Positions 34,401-43,421 are shown, counted from the stretch's first letter. The stretch is DNA of 64,000 nt from Paenibacillus uliginis N3/975 (GCF_900177425.1 NZ_LT840184.1:2504010-2568009); one strand, 5' to 3'. Notes: generated from the sequence alone by a model not told the origin. Numbers and translations: made by a program.

Positions 34401-36397
34401 TTCTAATCAGTTTAGGCGGCGAAACGTTCGTGCGCGGTTATATTTACGGCTATGGCGACCAGATCACGAAAAAAGAATCGCTGAGTCATCTTTTGAAAGT
34501 TTGTTATCCGCAGGAGGGTGACGACGAACAGAAACTTGAACAGCTGCTAAAAGGTACGGGGATTTCGGAAAAACGTCTGCTTGAAGCCGCCATGTATGCA
34601 CCGCAATGGATAGAAATTATTGCAAAATATTTGGGCTGGGAAGGGCTGCGCAGTGCCGCCTGGTATTTCCATGCCCATATCAACGAGACCTTTTCGGCGG
34701 AAAAAGAAACGATTGTTGCTCATTACTCGCCGATTACACCGGAGGATTTCAATAATGGCGCATTTGATGTGAAATGGTTTGAAGAAGCATACCATTCGCT
34801 CGGTGAGGAGCGCTTTAAGCTGCTATACGATTGTGCCAAATATATTTCGGCCGGTGCCAACCACCGGCGCTCTCAGATGTTCGCCGATGCGGTGCTCGGT
34901 CAACTGCGGCTTGAAGACATGAAGTTGTCCGTAACGGATAAGCGTAATAAAGACCATCTGCTAGCCTATAGCCTTATTCCACTTGGACCAATTCAAGAGA
35001 ATGATTTGCGGGAGCGCTTTGATTTCATTCAGTTGTTTCTCAAGCAAAGTCGGGGATATGGAGCACAGCGCCGGGCCAGTGAGGGTATCGTTTCAGCAAT
35101 AGCACTTGGCAATCTGGCTCGAAGCGCAGGATATGCTGACGTGACTCGGTTGACCTGGGATATGGAAGCTCGTAGGCTGGAAAAGCTGGAAAGTCTGTTC
35201 GAGCCCCGTCCACTGGATGAGGACACGAATGTACGCCTGAGGATTGATGAGGAAGGAAATACAGAGCTTGAAGTGACAAGTAAAGGTAAGGCGCTGAAAT
35301 CTGTGCCTGCAAGGTTTAAGAAAGACGAATATATTGCCGAATTGAAGGAAGTAAAATCCGATCTTACCGAACAGTATCGCCGGGCCAAGAGGGAGCTGGA
35401 GCGTTCGATGGAAGTGGAAAGCTGCTTTACCGTCAGTGAGTTAGCAGCTCTGCAGAACAATCCGGTCATCCAGCCGCTGCTGCGTACACTTGTGTTTAAA
35501 GCAGGGAATCATCTCGGTTATTTCATGAAAACAGCAGACGATTTGTATCGACTGGAAGAGCCGACTGGTGCAGAACACCTGATTGCGGATAAGGATGAGA
35601 TTACGATCGCCCATCCGCTGCATCTGTATGAAAGCGGCCTTTGGAGCGAATACCAGCGGGATTTGTTTGAACGTGGAATCCGCCAGCCATTTAAGCAGGT
35701 GTTCCGTGAGTTGTATCTTGCCAATGCCGATGAACGAGAAGGAAGAATTAAATCGCGGCGTTATGCTGGACATCAGGTGCAGCCAAGTAAGACGGTAGCG
35801 CTTTTGCGCAGTCGCGGTTGGACGGTCAGTTATGAGGAAGGTCTGCAGAAGGTGAGTTATCAAAAAAATGTAATTGCCACCGTGTATGCTATGGCAGATT
35901 GGTTCTCGCCTGCTGACAGTGAGGCGCCAACGCTGGAGACAGTGGAATTCTTGGATCGTAAATCTTATAAATCGATACCGATGGATCAGATCTCGCCAAT
36001 ATTGTTCTCAGAAACAATGCGTGACATTGATCTTGTCGTAAGTACGGCACATGTGGGTGGAGTCGATCCAGAAGCGAGCCTGACTACGATTGAATTGCGG
36101 AGCGCTATCATGCGCGAATCACTGCGCCTACTCAAGCTGGACAATGTGAAACTTGAAGGTAATTATGCTCGTATTGATGGAAAGCTTGGAGAATATGCTG
36201 TAAATCTGGGCAGTGGAATTGCCTACAAACAAGGAACAGGTGCGTTGAATATCATTCCGGTGCATTCACAGCACCGTGGTCGATTGTTCCTTCCGTTTCT
36301 CGATGAAGATCCGAGAACGGTTGAGGTCTTGTCTAAGGTTGTGCTTCTGGCTGAAGACAACAAGATCAAAGATCCGCAGATCTTGATACAGCTCTAG
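31406..36397 (+). CDS. Giant DUF5724/DUF4132-type protein
   Basis: 1663 aa, cytosolic. About residues 1-1250 are helical, HEAT/ARM-like (DUF5724-like region). The C-terminal ~400 residues carry the DUF4132 signature: YQRDLFERGIRQPFKQVFRE, then RYAGHQ and LLRSRGWTV; the last ~120 residues (DIDLVVSTAHVGGVDPEAS, then RIDGKLGEYAVNLGSG and a terminal LLAEDNKIKDPQIL) are like DUF7737. E. coli relatives are MolR/YehI, of unknown function. ATG 31406 follows AGGGGGATAAGG; an upstream extension overlaps the preceding gene and lacks support. Core of the cluster. Confidence 0.8.
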   Translation: MSYTDQDEQAFWESVETKLKELEAGGNTLIRKVYDLSRESYIDRDSHEYQTLYEDLKMLSVEQPESFYTPLVEAVSAFAGEMTGAIVRYMTEHIAEYPYAQGYYRRPFRTRRHATHLGSLLFKLNRLLIAQANNFSLQEYLTKPDYHVEGLHWFIHVIPDLVAYELDCGDSWAEAALKEIIYGENQTALLKREMIKGILMSHRSELYEMIGELLVAARLQEGLRQSITEEMDAGTLQANLHILRVILDHDLIRYSSIVRALGTWTGMGLEAVNQRVAGQLVEQAYTVLTDEQQRSAWLSSENANQVYLSLWASAVYEEDDLPERIQFLMENGERYQKVVAQYVLSNSQNDTVRFEIARRCLDESDLELLYLILSNYTFDYEYDWQVGGIQDRLLKINRTPALEDKDVRREEFENFKDILTRVPVREKSGQSGVLDFIQFHYQADLVLRKMMYLTAYDMDDAWITDLIRFSGQMSSDLRGDLISYYTDDSKSTVQRSFIFAALSDKSLPNRERALRQVKKLSLNDSERKQVEDMLKLKTGSLRQSAIDILLDQPEEELAISLERLLKAKGELQRLAGLELLTELKHDQNRETQYEALRPLANKISSPSPKEKQLLDKLEQQGGYTAENGFGLYNPQETEEWLLERSDTSNVSFEQIFSLTEERASEFLSGLDDLVHEWRDTEYEIENYIGQKETQLVGVKLCTVSYEKHEDPIEHDNFEMANVLNNYPLTEHWQNYLMNSGLGSRELMQLYYCILIGDLSGTLYEFYYSFSDFVDYDFMRRTKLLENERKRYLERMIPLERIVKIQKLYDGLRYSEQVETLVKAFFWDSERSDTFEVASEALAMVIVSDINELSDKDKPTLFVLAKPWFSILRSRVYNKESFRSFFHTAYQYDLRIKEIENSEYSVMHWNQYFRAYTLGMIGDNELCKELLGRDVRSHMRALTSPQDSLVNRSEKLLALRERIVSRLLDIELVRGDLTTTATPYTMSFERIHGLESFIRILISLGGETFVRGYIYGYGDQITKKESLSHLLKVCYPQEGDDEQKLEQLLKGTGISEKRLLEAAMYAPQWIEIIAKYLGWEGLRSAAWYFHAHINETFSAEKETIVAHYSPITPEDFNNGAFDVKWFEEAYHSLGEERFKLLYDCAKYISAGANHRRSQMFADAVLGQLRLEDMKLSVTDKRNKDHLLAYSLIPLGPIQENDLRERFDFIQLFLKQSRGYGAQRRASEGIVSAIALGNLARSAGYADVTRLTWDMEARRLEKLESLFEPRPLDEDTNVRLRIDEEGNTELEVTSKGKALKSVPARFKKDEYIAELKEVKSDLTEQYRRAKRELERSMEVESCFTVSELAALQNNPVIQPLLRTLVFKAGNHLGYFMKTADDLYRLEEPTGAEHLIADKDEITIAHPLHLYESGLWSEYQRDLFERGIRQPFKQVFRELYLANADEREGRIKSRRYAGHQVQPSKTVALLRSRGWTVSYEEGLQKVSYQKNVIATVYAMADWFSPADSEAPTLETVEFLDRKSYKSIPMDQISPILFSETMRDIDLVVSTAHVGGVDPEASLTTIELRSAIMRESLRLLKLDNVKLEGNYARIDGKLGEYAVNLGSGIAYKQGTGALNIIPVHSQHRGRLFLPFLDEDPRTVEVLSKVVLLAEDNKIKDPQILIQL

Positions 36398-36455
36398 ATC
36401 GAAGAAAGAATCACTGAGCTATCTCTTTAAGGTGTGTAGAGGAAGAGGGGGAACG

Positions 36456-36920
36456 ATGAACAATAATTCTATTAAAGAAATCGAACATCACTATGGAGTA
36501 GTCTTCCCGCCGGAGTATTTGAGCTTTTTGGAAGATGCAGCAGGTAAGAGTTTTAATTTTACAGAATCCGAAGATTTTACAGACTGGGAAATCTGTTTTT
36601 CTGATCTGGATGAAAATTTTGTTGCAACAAACCAGCATTTGGTGGATGACGCAAATCCCGATCCGATGAAGCTGATTCCCATTGCATGGAGTGTTAGTAG
36701 CGGGAATAACTATTTGCTCGATTACCGAAAGAACTCTTTGTCGCCATCGGTGGCTCTAATGGACCACGAGGAAGCAATCGTACGTGAAGACGCGGAGAAT
36801 GAAAGTGCTACCCCGGAAGAGGCACAGCAACTTATGGAAGATAACGTTAGAGAAGTAGCAAACCATTTTGCAGAATTTGCTGCCCGGCTTGTTGTTGCGG
36901 AAGAATCAGAAGAAGATTGA
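36456..36920 (+). CDS. SUKH (SMI1/KNR4) family protein, second copy
   Basis: 154 aa. SMI1/KNR4 core: SIKEIEHHYGVVFPPEYLSF (residues 5-24), DWEICFSDLDEN, LIPIAWSVSSGNNYLLDYRK. Acidic tail. ATG 36456 follows GAGGGGGAAC. Last gene of the HEAT/DUF4132 cluster, terminated at 36989-37024. Confidence 0.85.
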   Translation: MNNNSIKEIEHHYGVVFPPEYLSFLEDAAGKSFNFTESEDFTDWEICFSDLDENFVATNQHLVDDANPDPMKLIPIAWSVSSGNNYLLDYRKNSLSPSVALMDHEEAIVREDAENESATPEEAQQLMEDNVREVANHFAEFAARLVVAEESEED

Positions 36921-36988
36921 AAAGTTTGCTGAGGACATTAATAATTTAGGAATGAAATTGTTAGTGTAAACATCTGAATATAAATATG

Positions 36989-37029
36989 ACAAAGTCGCTC
37001 CGAATGATCCGGTAGCGACTTTGTTTATA
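36989..37029 (+). terminator. Terminator of the HEAT/DUF4132 cluster
   Basis: ACAAAGTCGCT (36989-36999) pairs with AGCGACTTTGT (37014-37024), then TTATAATT. The inner CCG/CGG pairing (36999-37012) extends the stem. Confidence 0.75.
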
Positions 37030-37226
37030 ATTCTATTGTTATATTTCCAATGGTCAGAAAGAATCAAGAAGGAAACGGGTATGTGATTGACTATAGCTGA
37101 GGTTAAATTAAAAAATCAATAAATATCGAGAGGTAGTGGTATGCTATTACAGAAAGTAGGATTATGATTTGCTTTTACGGTACAATACTTACGAAATGTG
37201 ACAAAAGATAAGTAAGGAGAATTTTG

Positions 37227-37709
37227 ATGCTCCAATGGAATGAAGAGACAATAATTGAGGCTAATATAGAGACCATCTGGAACTTGTTTGCATTGGAGAA
37301 CATCCAACGAATTATGCCACAGGTAGTGGAGAATGAAGTTATCGAACGTAAAGAGGGCGTTGTTGGAACCAAGTATAGACAAAAGTTTAAGGAAGGAAAG
37401 CGAATTGAAACCTATATTGTAGAAGATCTTGAATATGAAAATACACCGCACAGAAAACATAACAAAAGCGGGTTTACTTTAGCCAGAATCTTTGAGATTG
37501 AAACAACATTTACTCTTCTCAAAGTGGATGACAAGCATACCCGATTCATATATAGCGGTCAGAACAAAGGAGTCAACTGGTTGGGCAAGGTGATGTTGAA
37601 GCTAATGGGTTTCAAAAATAATCAGAAGGTTGTATTCGAATTTATGGAGCGTGTTCGAAGCGAAGCTATGAAAGATCAAGATAATAAGCGAAATGAGGAG
37701 ATACGATGA
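37227..37709 (+). CDS. SRPBCC-family (START-like) protein
   Basis: 160 aa. Polyketide cyclase / AHSA1-like fold: EETIIEANIETIWNLFALEN at the start, strand-rich middle (GTKYRQKFKEGKRIETYIVE; THTRF-like) and a C-terminal amphipathic helix (FEFMERVRSEAMKD). Binds an unknown hydrophobic ligand. ATG 37227 lies 7 nt after AAGGAG. Its TGA overlaps the SelO start (ATGA), so the two are coupled. Confidence 0.78.
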   Translation: MLQWNEETIIEANIETIWNLFALENIQRIMPQVVENEVIERKEGVVGTKYRQKFKEGKRIETYIVEDLEYENTPHRKHNKSGFTLARIFEIETTFTLLKVDDKHTRFIYSGQNKGVNWLGKVMLKLMGFKNNQKVVFEFMERVRSEAMKDQDNKRNEEIR

Positions 37710-39181
37710 CAGAGAATAAAGCAATCATAGATGCAGGATGGAACTTCGACAACAGTTATGCTCGTCTGCCGAATTCATTTTTTACCAGGCAAAGCCCTAC
37801 CCCTGTGCGCTCACCAAAGTTGATCCTTCTTAATGATTCGTTGGCAACATCCCTAGGGTTGAACATCCAAGCGCTGAAAAGCAAAGATGGCACAGCGGTG
37901 TTTGCCGGTAACCAAATTCCCGATGGAGCCTTACCGCTTGCCCAAGCTTATGCGGGACATCAATTCGGGTATTTTACGATGCTAGGGGACGGTCGGGCTC
38001 TGCTGCTTGGTGAACAAATTACTCCCCTGAGTGAGCGGGTTGATATTCAGCTTAAGGGTTCAGGTAGAACACCATACTCTCGCCGAGGCGATGGTCGAGC
38101 GGCACTTGGACCGATGCTGCGTGAATATATCATCAGTGAAGCCATGCATGTGCTTGGTATTGCTACCACCCGCAGCTTAGCTGTGGTTACAACCGGTGAG
38201 TCCGTCATTCGTGAAACCGACCTGCCTGGTGCAATTCTCACCCGCGTGGCGGCGAGTCATCTGCGCGTCGGCACGTTTCAATACGTTTCGAATTGGGGTA
38301 CAGCCCAGGATGTCCGGACTCTTGCGGATTACACATTGCAAAGGCATTTTCCAGAAGTTGATCCTGATGAGCACCGCTATCTTTTCCTTCTGCAGCAAGT
38401 GATCAAGCGTCAGGCCGAGCTGATTGCCAAATGGCAGCTTGTTGGTTTTATTCATGGGGTGATGAACACGGACAACATGGCCCTTAGCGGAGAAACCATC
38501 GACTATGGCCCTTGTGCCTTCATGGATGCCTATGATCCAGCAACGGTGTTCAGTTCGATTGACCAACAAGGTCGCTATGCCTATGGCAATCAGCCGAATA
38601 TTGCTGCGTGGAATCTTGCGAGATTTGCTGAAACCTTATTGCCTTTGCTGCATGAAGACAAGGCGCAGGCTATCAAACTAGCCGAGGATGCGATTTCGGA
38701 ATTTTCCGATTTGTATCATCATCATTGGCTCGCGGGGATGAGGGCAAAGCTGGGAATCTTTAACGAAGAGCTACAGGATGAATCCCTTATTAAAGATCTT
38801 CTCGGTATGATGCAGAAGAATCGTGCGGACTATACCAATACCTTCCGCGCATTAACGTTTGATAAGTTAGAGGATACGGGCCTTTCTGGCACCGCGGAAT
38901 TTGCTCAGTGGCATGAGCTGTGGCAGGCAAGATTAGGCAGGCAACAGGAACCAAAAGACTCCTCGCATCAGTTGATGCGTAGCAGTAACCCTGCTATAAT
39001 CCCGCGCAACCACCGGGTAGAAGAGGCACTCGAAGCAGCGGTACTACGGGAAGACTACAGCGTGATGGAGCGACTACTTGATGTTCTTTCGAGACCATAC
39101 GCGCATTCCCCCGAGCAGGCTGATTACTCCACACTGCCTGAGCCATCGAACTGTTCTTATCGAACCTTTTGCGGCACTTGA
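37706..39181 (+). CDS. selO: SelO/YdiU protein adenylyltransferase
   Basis: 491 aa pseudokinase-fold enzyme that transfers AMP to protein Ser/Thr/Tyr. Blocks: NSFFTRQSPTPVR, PLAQAYAGHQFGYF, LGDGRALLLGEQ, QLKGSGRTPYSRRGDGRAAL, GFIHGVMNTDNMALSGETID (nucleotide/metal site with the Asn-Asp pair), YGPCAFMDAYDP and the terminal YRTFCGT. The C-terminal tripeptide CGT typical of SelO is intact, so the gene is complete. ATG 37706 overlaps the SRPBCC gene. Confidence 0.93.
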   Translation: MTENKAIIDAGWNFDNSYARLPNSFFTRQSPTPVRSPKLILLNDSLATSLGLNIQALKSKDGTAVFAGNQIPDGALPLAQAYAGHQFGYFTMLGDGRALLLGEQITPLSERVDIQLKGSGRTPYSRRGDGRAALGPMLREYIISEAMHVLGIATTRSLAVVTTGESVIRETDLPGAILTRVAASHLRVGTFQYVSNWGTAQDVRTLADYTLQRHFPEVDPDEHRYLFLLQQVIKRQAELIAKWQLVGFIHGVMNTDNMALSGETIDYGPCAFMDAYDPATVFSSIDQQGRYAYGNQPNIAAWNLARFAETLLPLLHEDKAQAIKLAEDAISEFSDLYHHHWLAGMRAKLGIFNEELQDESLIKDLLGMMQKNRADYTNTFRALTFDKLEDTGLSGTAEFAQWHELWQARLGRQQEPKDSSHQLMRSSNPAIIPRNHRVEEALEAAVLREDYSVMERLLDVLSRPYAHSPEQADYSTLPEPSNCSYRTFCGT

Positions 39182-39220
39182 TAATAAAGCAATACAAGAA
39201 AAATTTAACCGCCTTATACA

Positions 39221-39264
39221 CAAAAACTGACCAAGCTAGATAACTCTAGTTTGGTCAGTTTTTG
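39221..39264. terminator. Bidirectional terminator between selO and the GH18 gene
   Basis: CAAAAACTGACCAA (39221-39234) pairs with TTGGTCAGTTTTTG (39251-39264), with an inner CTAGA/TCTAG stem. T-runs lie on both strands, serving the convergent genes. Confidence 0.88.
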
Positions 39265-39282
39265 TATTAAAGACTTATTTTC

Positions 39283-40419
39283 TCACTCATTCAAATGCTC
39301 CGTCAGAAATTTCACAATTCCATCCTCAGCATCCTGTGCGTACTGCCAGACCATCGCACCAGCGAGATCCTTGCTCTTGATGTAATTGACCTTCTCCTGC
39401 AAGGCTTCTTTATCCTCGTAACTGATGAAGGTATTGCCATTATAGAGGTAGGCTGCCTTGGCTTTGTTGTCATAATAACGCTTGTAGTCTTTATTGTTCA
39501 AATAGTCTTTCTCAAGCTTTCTATAGCTTAAATCCACTTTGTTGATGTCGATGGGCTTTCCTGGTTTAAATAGGCCGTCTTTATCGCTCTTCACATTCTT
39601 CCAGCCGTAGGAATAAGCAGGGACACCGAGCAGCAGCTTCTTGCTGTCAATATCATGATCCAGATACATCGTGATGATCTGATCGATGCTATGCTTGGAT
39701 TTACCCTGGCTATCCCGATACAGATTGGCGTTAAAGCCAGTCGTGTCTGACCATTTTCCAGTCAGGTCATAGGCCATGATATTGATGTAGTCAACGTATT
39801 GTTCGACTTCTTTAACTTCTACATTTTGAAAATACCAGTCCTGCGTGCCTGAAGCGAAGCTCAACAAATACTTTTTGTTGTTCTTGTGAGGCAGCCTGTA
39901 CAGCTTCTCTCTTAATTCCTTCATCAGATTTGTAAAATTCCTTGTATCCTCAGGGCGTGCTTTTTGCGTATTCCAAGCATGGAATGCCGGATACTCCCAG
40001 TCAATATCAACCCCATCCAACTCCAGCTCCTTAACCATATTGACGATGCTCTCGGTGAACAGATAGCGGTTTCCGTCCAATGAAGCATCCGAGAAGCCAT
40101 CCGCGCCATAGCCGCCTACCGCTAATACCATTCGGGTGGTCGGATTATGCTCTTTTAGCTTTTTAATGTTTTCTTTAATCTGGTCATTGGTCGTACTGTC
40201 CTCATGAAAATAAATATCCGTTCCCTTGATTTTGGCAAACGCGATAAAGGCAATGTCAACACCCTTCTCAGACAGCTTAATGTTCTTATAGTCTTGCCAA
40301 GCTTCCACGTATACCGCCGTAATTTTACGGTCGTCTGCTGCTGATACTTGGTAGAAGTAAAGACTCATGCCTGCGAGCAACACAACGATAAACATCTTCG
40401 TAAATTTATTTATTCTCAT
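39283..40419 (-). CDS. Secreted GH18 glycosidase (chitinase-like)
   Basis: 378 aa. Signal peptide (basic start, MFIVVLLAGMSLYFYQ, cleavage near VSAAD). GH18 barrel: IAFIAFAKIKG, MVLAVGGYGADGFSDA, catalytic DGVDIDWEYP (DxxDxDxE; Glu about residue 141), INIMAYDLTGKW and a C-terminal GAMVWQYAQDAEDG. It cleaves beta-1,4-GlcNAc-containing polymers. ATG lies 7 nt after GGGAGGGG and 3 nt from the stop of the acyltransferase gene. In this operon it probably trims or releases the polysaccharide made by the GT2 protein. Confidence 0.87.
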   Translation of the reverse strand: MRINKFTKMFIVVLLAGMSLYFYQVSAADDRKITAVYVEAWQDYKNIKLSEKGVDIAFIAFAKIKGTDIYFHEDSTTNDQIKENIKKLKEHNPTTRMVLAVGGYGADGFSDASLDGNRYLFTESIVNMVKELELDGVDIDWEYPAFHAWNTQKARPEDTRNFTNLMKELREKLYRLPHKNNKKYLLSFASGTQDWYFQNVEVKEVEQYVDYINIMAYDLTGKWSDTTGFNANLYRDSQGKSKHSIDQIITMYLDHDIDSKKLLLGVPAYSYGWKNVKSDKDGLFKPGKPIDINKVDLSYRKLEKDYLNNKDYKRYYDNKAKAAYLYNGNTFISYEDKEALQEKVNYIKSKDLAGAMVWQYAQDAEDGIVKFLTEHLNE

Positions 40420-40422
40420 TGG

Positions 40423-41526
40423 TTAACCCCTCCCACCAAATAAGATGTAGGTTGCAGTTTTACTTAAGTTGAGCACCTTGACGGTGATGTAACTGATGGC
40501 AAAGATGATGCCAATATTCACGATAAGACTGAGGGTCGCCTCCAGAAATGTTGCCTCTAATTCCGTTCTGCCTGAGAGCATCATCTCAACTAATAAGTGA
40601 ATGAGATAAATGCTGAAGCTGGCTCTGGAGATCGAGCTGATTAATTTTTGGATTTTGTGATTCACTTTATCACTGATCCGGGTTTCGTTTTCTTTGAAAA
40701 AAATAAATAAGCCGACTGCCATGAAAAACGTGGTGATGGAATAGTTACCGTAGAACATCTCATCCAGTACGCCGCTACGGAGTGAGACAAAGTATGTGGC
40801 TACAGGAGTCAGAAAGAACGATATGATGCCTAAGTTGTACAATTTATTTTTCACTTTTAGCGGTAGCTCGTAATGGAAGAGATAGTATCCCAGAATAAAG
40901 TAGCCCAGAAATCCCATGAAAAAAGGGATGTTCATAATAGGAATATTGATGTATTGATCCGTTGTACGGAATACAACATCCGAGATGAAACGGTACGCAA
41001 TGCTCACGATGAACCATAAGAGCAGGTAATATCGGAGATCCCTCTCGCTGCACGATTTTATGAATTTGCTGATCAGCGGCACCGTTATATAAATCGCGAT
41101 AATGGCATACAGGAACCATAGATGGATATAATTTCTGTCGGTAAGCAGCCGGTAACCGAAGTCTATAACGAACTCATAGGCATTCATCTGGCTTCTCATA
41201 ATATAGTATTGATTGTATAAACCATAAATGAGTGACCAGGTCAAGAGGGGAATGACCAGCGGAAGCACTCTCTTGGTATAGAATTCCCGGTAGGACGTGA
41301 TCTTCGTTCTAAGGATCATCGCCCCGCTAATCATGAAGAATACCGGCACGGCAAAGCGCGAAATGGAATTAAATCCATTGCTGATCCACCACGAGGAGGT
41401 ATTGAAATCATTCGTGCTGGTCAACACCTCTGCCGTGTAATGCAAAATAATGACGGCAACGATAGATAGGATTCTTAGAATATCTATATATATAATTCTT
41501 TTATTTTGAACCATGCTGCTGTTCAT
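40423..41526 (-). CDS. Acyltransferase-3 membrane protein (OafA/IcaC-like)
   Basis: 367 aa with about ten membrane helices. Acyltransferase-3 features: RIIYIDILRILSIVAVIILH (residues about 10-29, with catalytic-type His), RFAVPVFFMISGAMIL, LPLVIPLLTWSLIYG. In PNAG-type loci IcaC-like members O-acylate (or were once thought to export) the polymer. ATG 41526 (minus) is chosen because AAGGAGG precedes it by 5 nt; an ATG at 41544 lacks a site. 21 nt after the GT2 stop. Confidence 0.82.
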   Translation of the reverse strand: MNSSMVQNKRIIYIDILRILSIVAVIILHYTAEVLTSTNDFNTSSWWISNGFNSISRFAVPVFFMISGAMILRTKITSYREFYTKRVLPLVIPLLTWSLIYGLYNQYYIMRSQMNAYEFVIDFGYRLLTDRNYIHLWFLYAIIAIYITVPLISKFIKSCSERDLRYYLLLWFIVSIAYRFISDVVFRTTDQYINIPIMNIPFFMGFLGYFILGYYLFHYELPLKVKNKLYNLGIISFFLTPVATYFVSLRSGVLDEMFYGNYSITTFFMAVGLFIFFKENETRISDKVNHKIQKLISSISRASFSIYLIHLLVEMMLSGRTELEATFLEATLSLIVNIGIIFAISYITVKVLNLSKTATYILFGGRG

Positions 41527-41547
41527 GGAAGCCTCCTTCATCATACC

Positions 41548-42900
41548 TTAATTCGATCCTACCGCGATGTTCTGGCTGATGGTGGCAACGCCTTTCCGCT
41601 CCACGAAGCCCCAGCCTTCATCATTGTCAAAATATTTAAACGTTCCTGCAATATTGATGTAGACCAGTAGATTCCGGTAGGTCAACAACTCAACTTGGCT
41701 GAACAGGAACATTCTCAGATAATCTGCAAAAGTATACGTGCTGCCGTATTTACGGCATAAGTATAGGGAAATGATAATTTGCGCCGCATTGAGCAGCACA
41801 CTAATGAGCAGAAAGATGATTGCTTGTATAATATTTCCGCCGGAAATCAGCGCTTGGCCCAGATAAACTAAAGTGGTAAATGCCGAGAGCGTCCCTAACA
41901 TAAATCCGTCGATGGCAAAAAACAGACTCACACTGACACTGAATTTCTGAGAGAGCCTGGACCAATAGATCAGGACGCAATCGACAAACGCTTTTTGCCA
42001 GCGAATGCGCTGCTTATAGAAGTTCGGAAGATTCTCGGGACATTCGGTATAACATACCGCTTCGGGTGCGTATACTAGCTTTTTCTTTAAGCGATTCGCT
42101 TTTATGTATTCATGAATTTTAAGGGTAATATCGATATCCTCGCCTACCGTGCTACGGAAGCCGTTTACTTGAACCAGAACATCTTTGTAAAAGGCCCCGA
42201 AAGCGCCTGAAATAACAACAATGGAATTAAAGAACGATTGCGTTAATTTCCGGACATAGAAGCCGTGTGTATAATTGATGATTTGGCTCTTGATTAGCCC
42301 TTTTCCACGAAATTTCTCCACAATAGCACCGTTTTTTTTCCTCTCAGCACCCTGCACAATCTTGACTGTACCGCCAAGCGCAATGATGTCACTATTATGA
42401 AAATATTGATTTACATACTTGAGTGAGTTGGTCTCCAGCATACTGTCCGCATCAAGCGTAATAACGATATCCGAGGCAGCATAATCGATACCCGCATTCA
42501 GCGAGTCGGCTTTCCCGCCATTCAGTTTATCGATAACATAAATGTTGTGATATCGGTTCGAACGGTAAAATCCTCTTATCGTTTTATAGGAGAGCTTGTG
42601 GTCTGGCTTCCGGTAATCCGACTCTAATTCCAGCAGCTCGTGAAGCGCAGACAAGGTACCATCCTTGGAACCGTCGTTGATAATCATGATCTCATAATTG
42701 CTGTAATGCAAGCCTGCCATGGCATCAATGCAATTTCGGATCGTAAGCTCCTCGTTATAAGCAGGAACGAGCACCGATATTGATTTTTCGGCAAGATCCG
42801 GATTCAGCTTCTTCACCTTGCTGCAGAATAACGGAATAATCGTGTACAGGGCTTGAAACACAAGAAATACACCTGCTATTCCATAAAAAAAGTACTGCAA
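41548..42900 (-). CDS. Processive GT2 glycosyltransferase (IcaA/PgaC-like)
   Basis: 450 aa membrane glycosyltransferase. N-terminal helix, GT2 catalytic domain with ISVLVPAYNEE, IINDGSKDGT, GKADSLNAG, TLDADSMLE, VGEDIDITLK and QRIRW (the QxxRW product-channel motif), then three to four C-terminal helices. It polymerises and extrudes a beta-linked (probably GlcNAc) polysaccharide. TTG 42900 (minus) has AAGGAG 8 nt upstream; GTG 42909 abuts that site. First gene of the GT2-acyltransferase-GH18 operon. No PgaB/IcaB deacetylase accompanies it. Confidence 0.87.
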   Translation of the reverse strand: MQYFFYGIAGVFLVFQALYTIIPLFCSKVKKLNPDLAEKSISVLVPAYNEELTIRNCIDAMAGLHYSNYEIMIINDGSKDGTLSALHELLELESDYRKPDHKLSYKTIRGFYRSNRYHNIYVIDKLNGGKADSLNAGIDYAASDIVITLDADSMLETNSLKYVNQYFHNSDIIALGGTVKIVQGAERKKNGAIVEKFRGKGLIKSQIINYTHGFYVRKLTQSFFNSIVVISGAFGAFYKDVLVQVNGFRSTVGEDIDITLKIHEYIKANRLKKKLVYAPEAVCYTECPENLPNFYKQRIRWQKAFVDCVLIYWSRLSQKFSVSVSLFFAIDGFMLGTLSAFTTLVYLGQALISGGNIIQAIIFLLISVLLNAAQIIISLYLCRKYGSTYTFADYLRMFLFSQVELLTYRNLLVYINIAGTFKYFDNDEGWGFVERKGVATISQNIAVGSN

Positions 42901-43421
42901 ACTTCTCACTCCTTTTTCTCTATCTCTCTTTCTTGTAAAACCAGTATGGCTGCGCTTCTGTCCATTTCATCTACATTTCTATCTGAAATGGCTTGATGAA
43001 ACACACTTTCTATAGAAATCGATGTCAAGGGACAAAAAATCATTATCGGGGGATAAATACACCCAGTTACAACCTTTCGTTCCATATAAACCCAAATAAC
43101 ATCTTATTTAATAAACTACATATTCCGCACTCAGATGTAAAATCGCGCTAGGGAGCAAGAAAACGAATACATAGTTGTTTTTCGAATACTGCCTCTGTTA
43201 TAGTTCATATTTCTATATTTCAGGAGACTAAAGCGATTTAACAAGATTGTCACACTGAAGTGGAGTGAGCGATTGCAGACAATTGGATAAGCGCACCAAC
43301 CTCGACACGCTGTTAGGGATGAGTACCCGCTACAAAAACACCAATACATCGTCTATGATTGGTTAGAGTAGCTGACGAAATATCTAATATCTAATAAGAT
43401 TTGCAAACAGGAGGCGCGATC
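42901..43421. other. Long divergent intergenic region upstream of the polysaccharide operon
   Basis: 520 nt without a supported gene. For the minus-strand operon it holds CCATTTCA/TGAAATGG inverted arms (42962-42969, 42984-42991), a 12-bp palindrome TTTCTATAGAAA (43007-43018) and a TTGACA-like element (43023-43028, minus) with no good -10 at normal distance. No riboswitch recognised. Confidence 0.4.

Noticed and set aside
35029..35863. Minus-strand frames of 140-146 aa inside the DUF4132 gene
   Set aside because: Low-complexity, Ser/Arg-rich shadows of the real gene.
43131..43349. 72-aa minus-strand open frame
   Set aside because: No ribosome site and no protein-like pattern.
42901..43421. 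c-di-GMP riboswitch upstream of the polysaccharide operon
   Set aside because: No GGCAAACC / GGTAGGTAGCGGGG-like signatures on the minus strand; only short palindromes.
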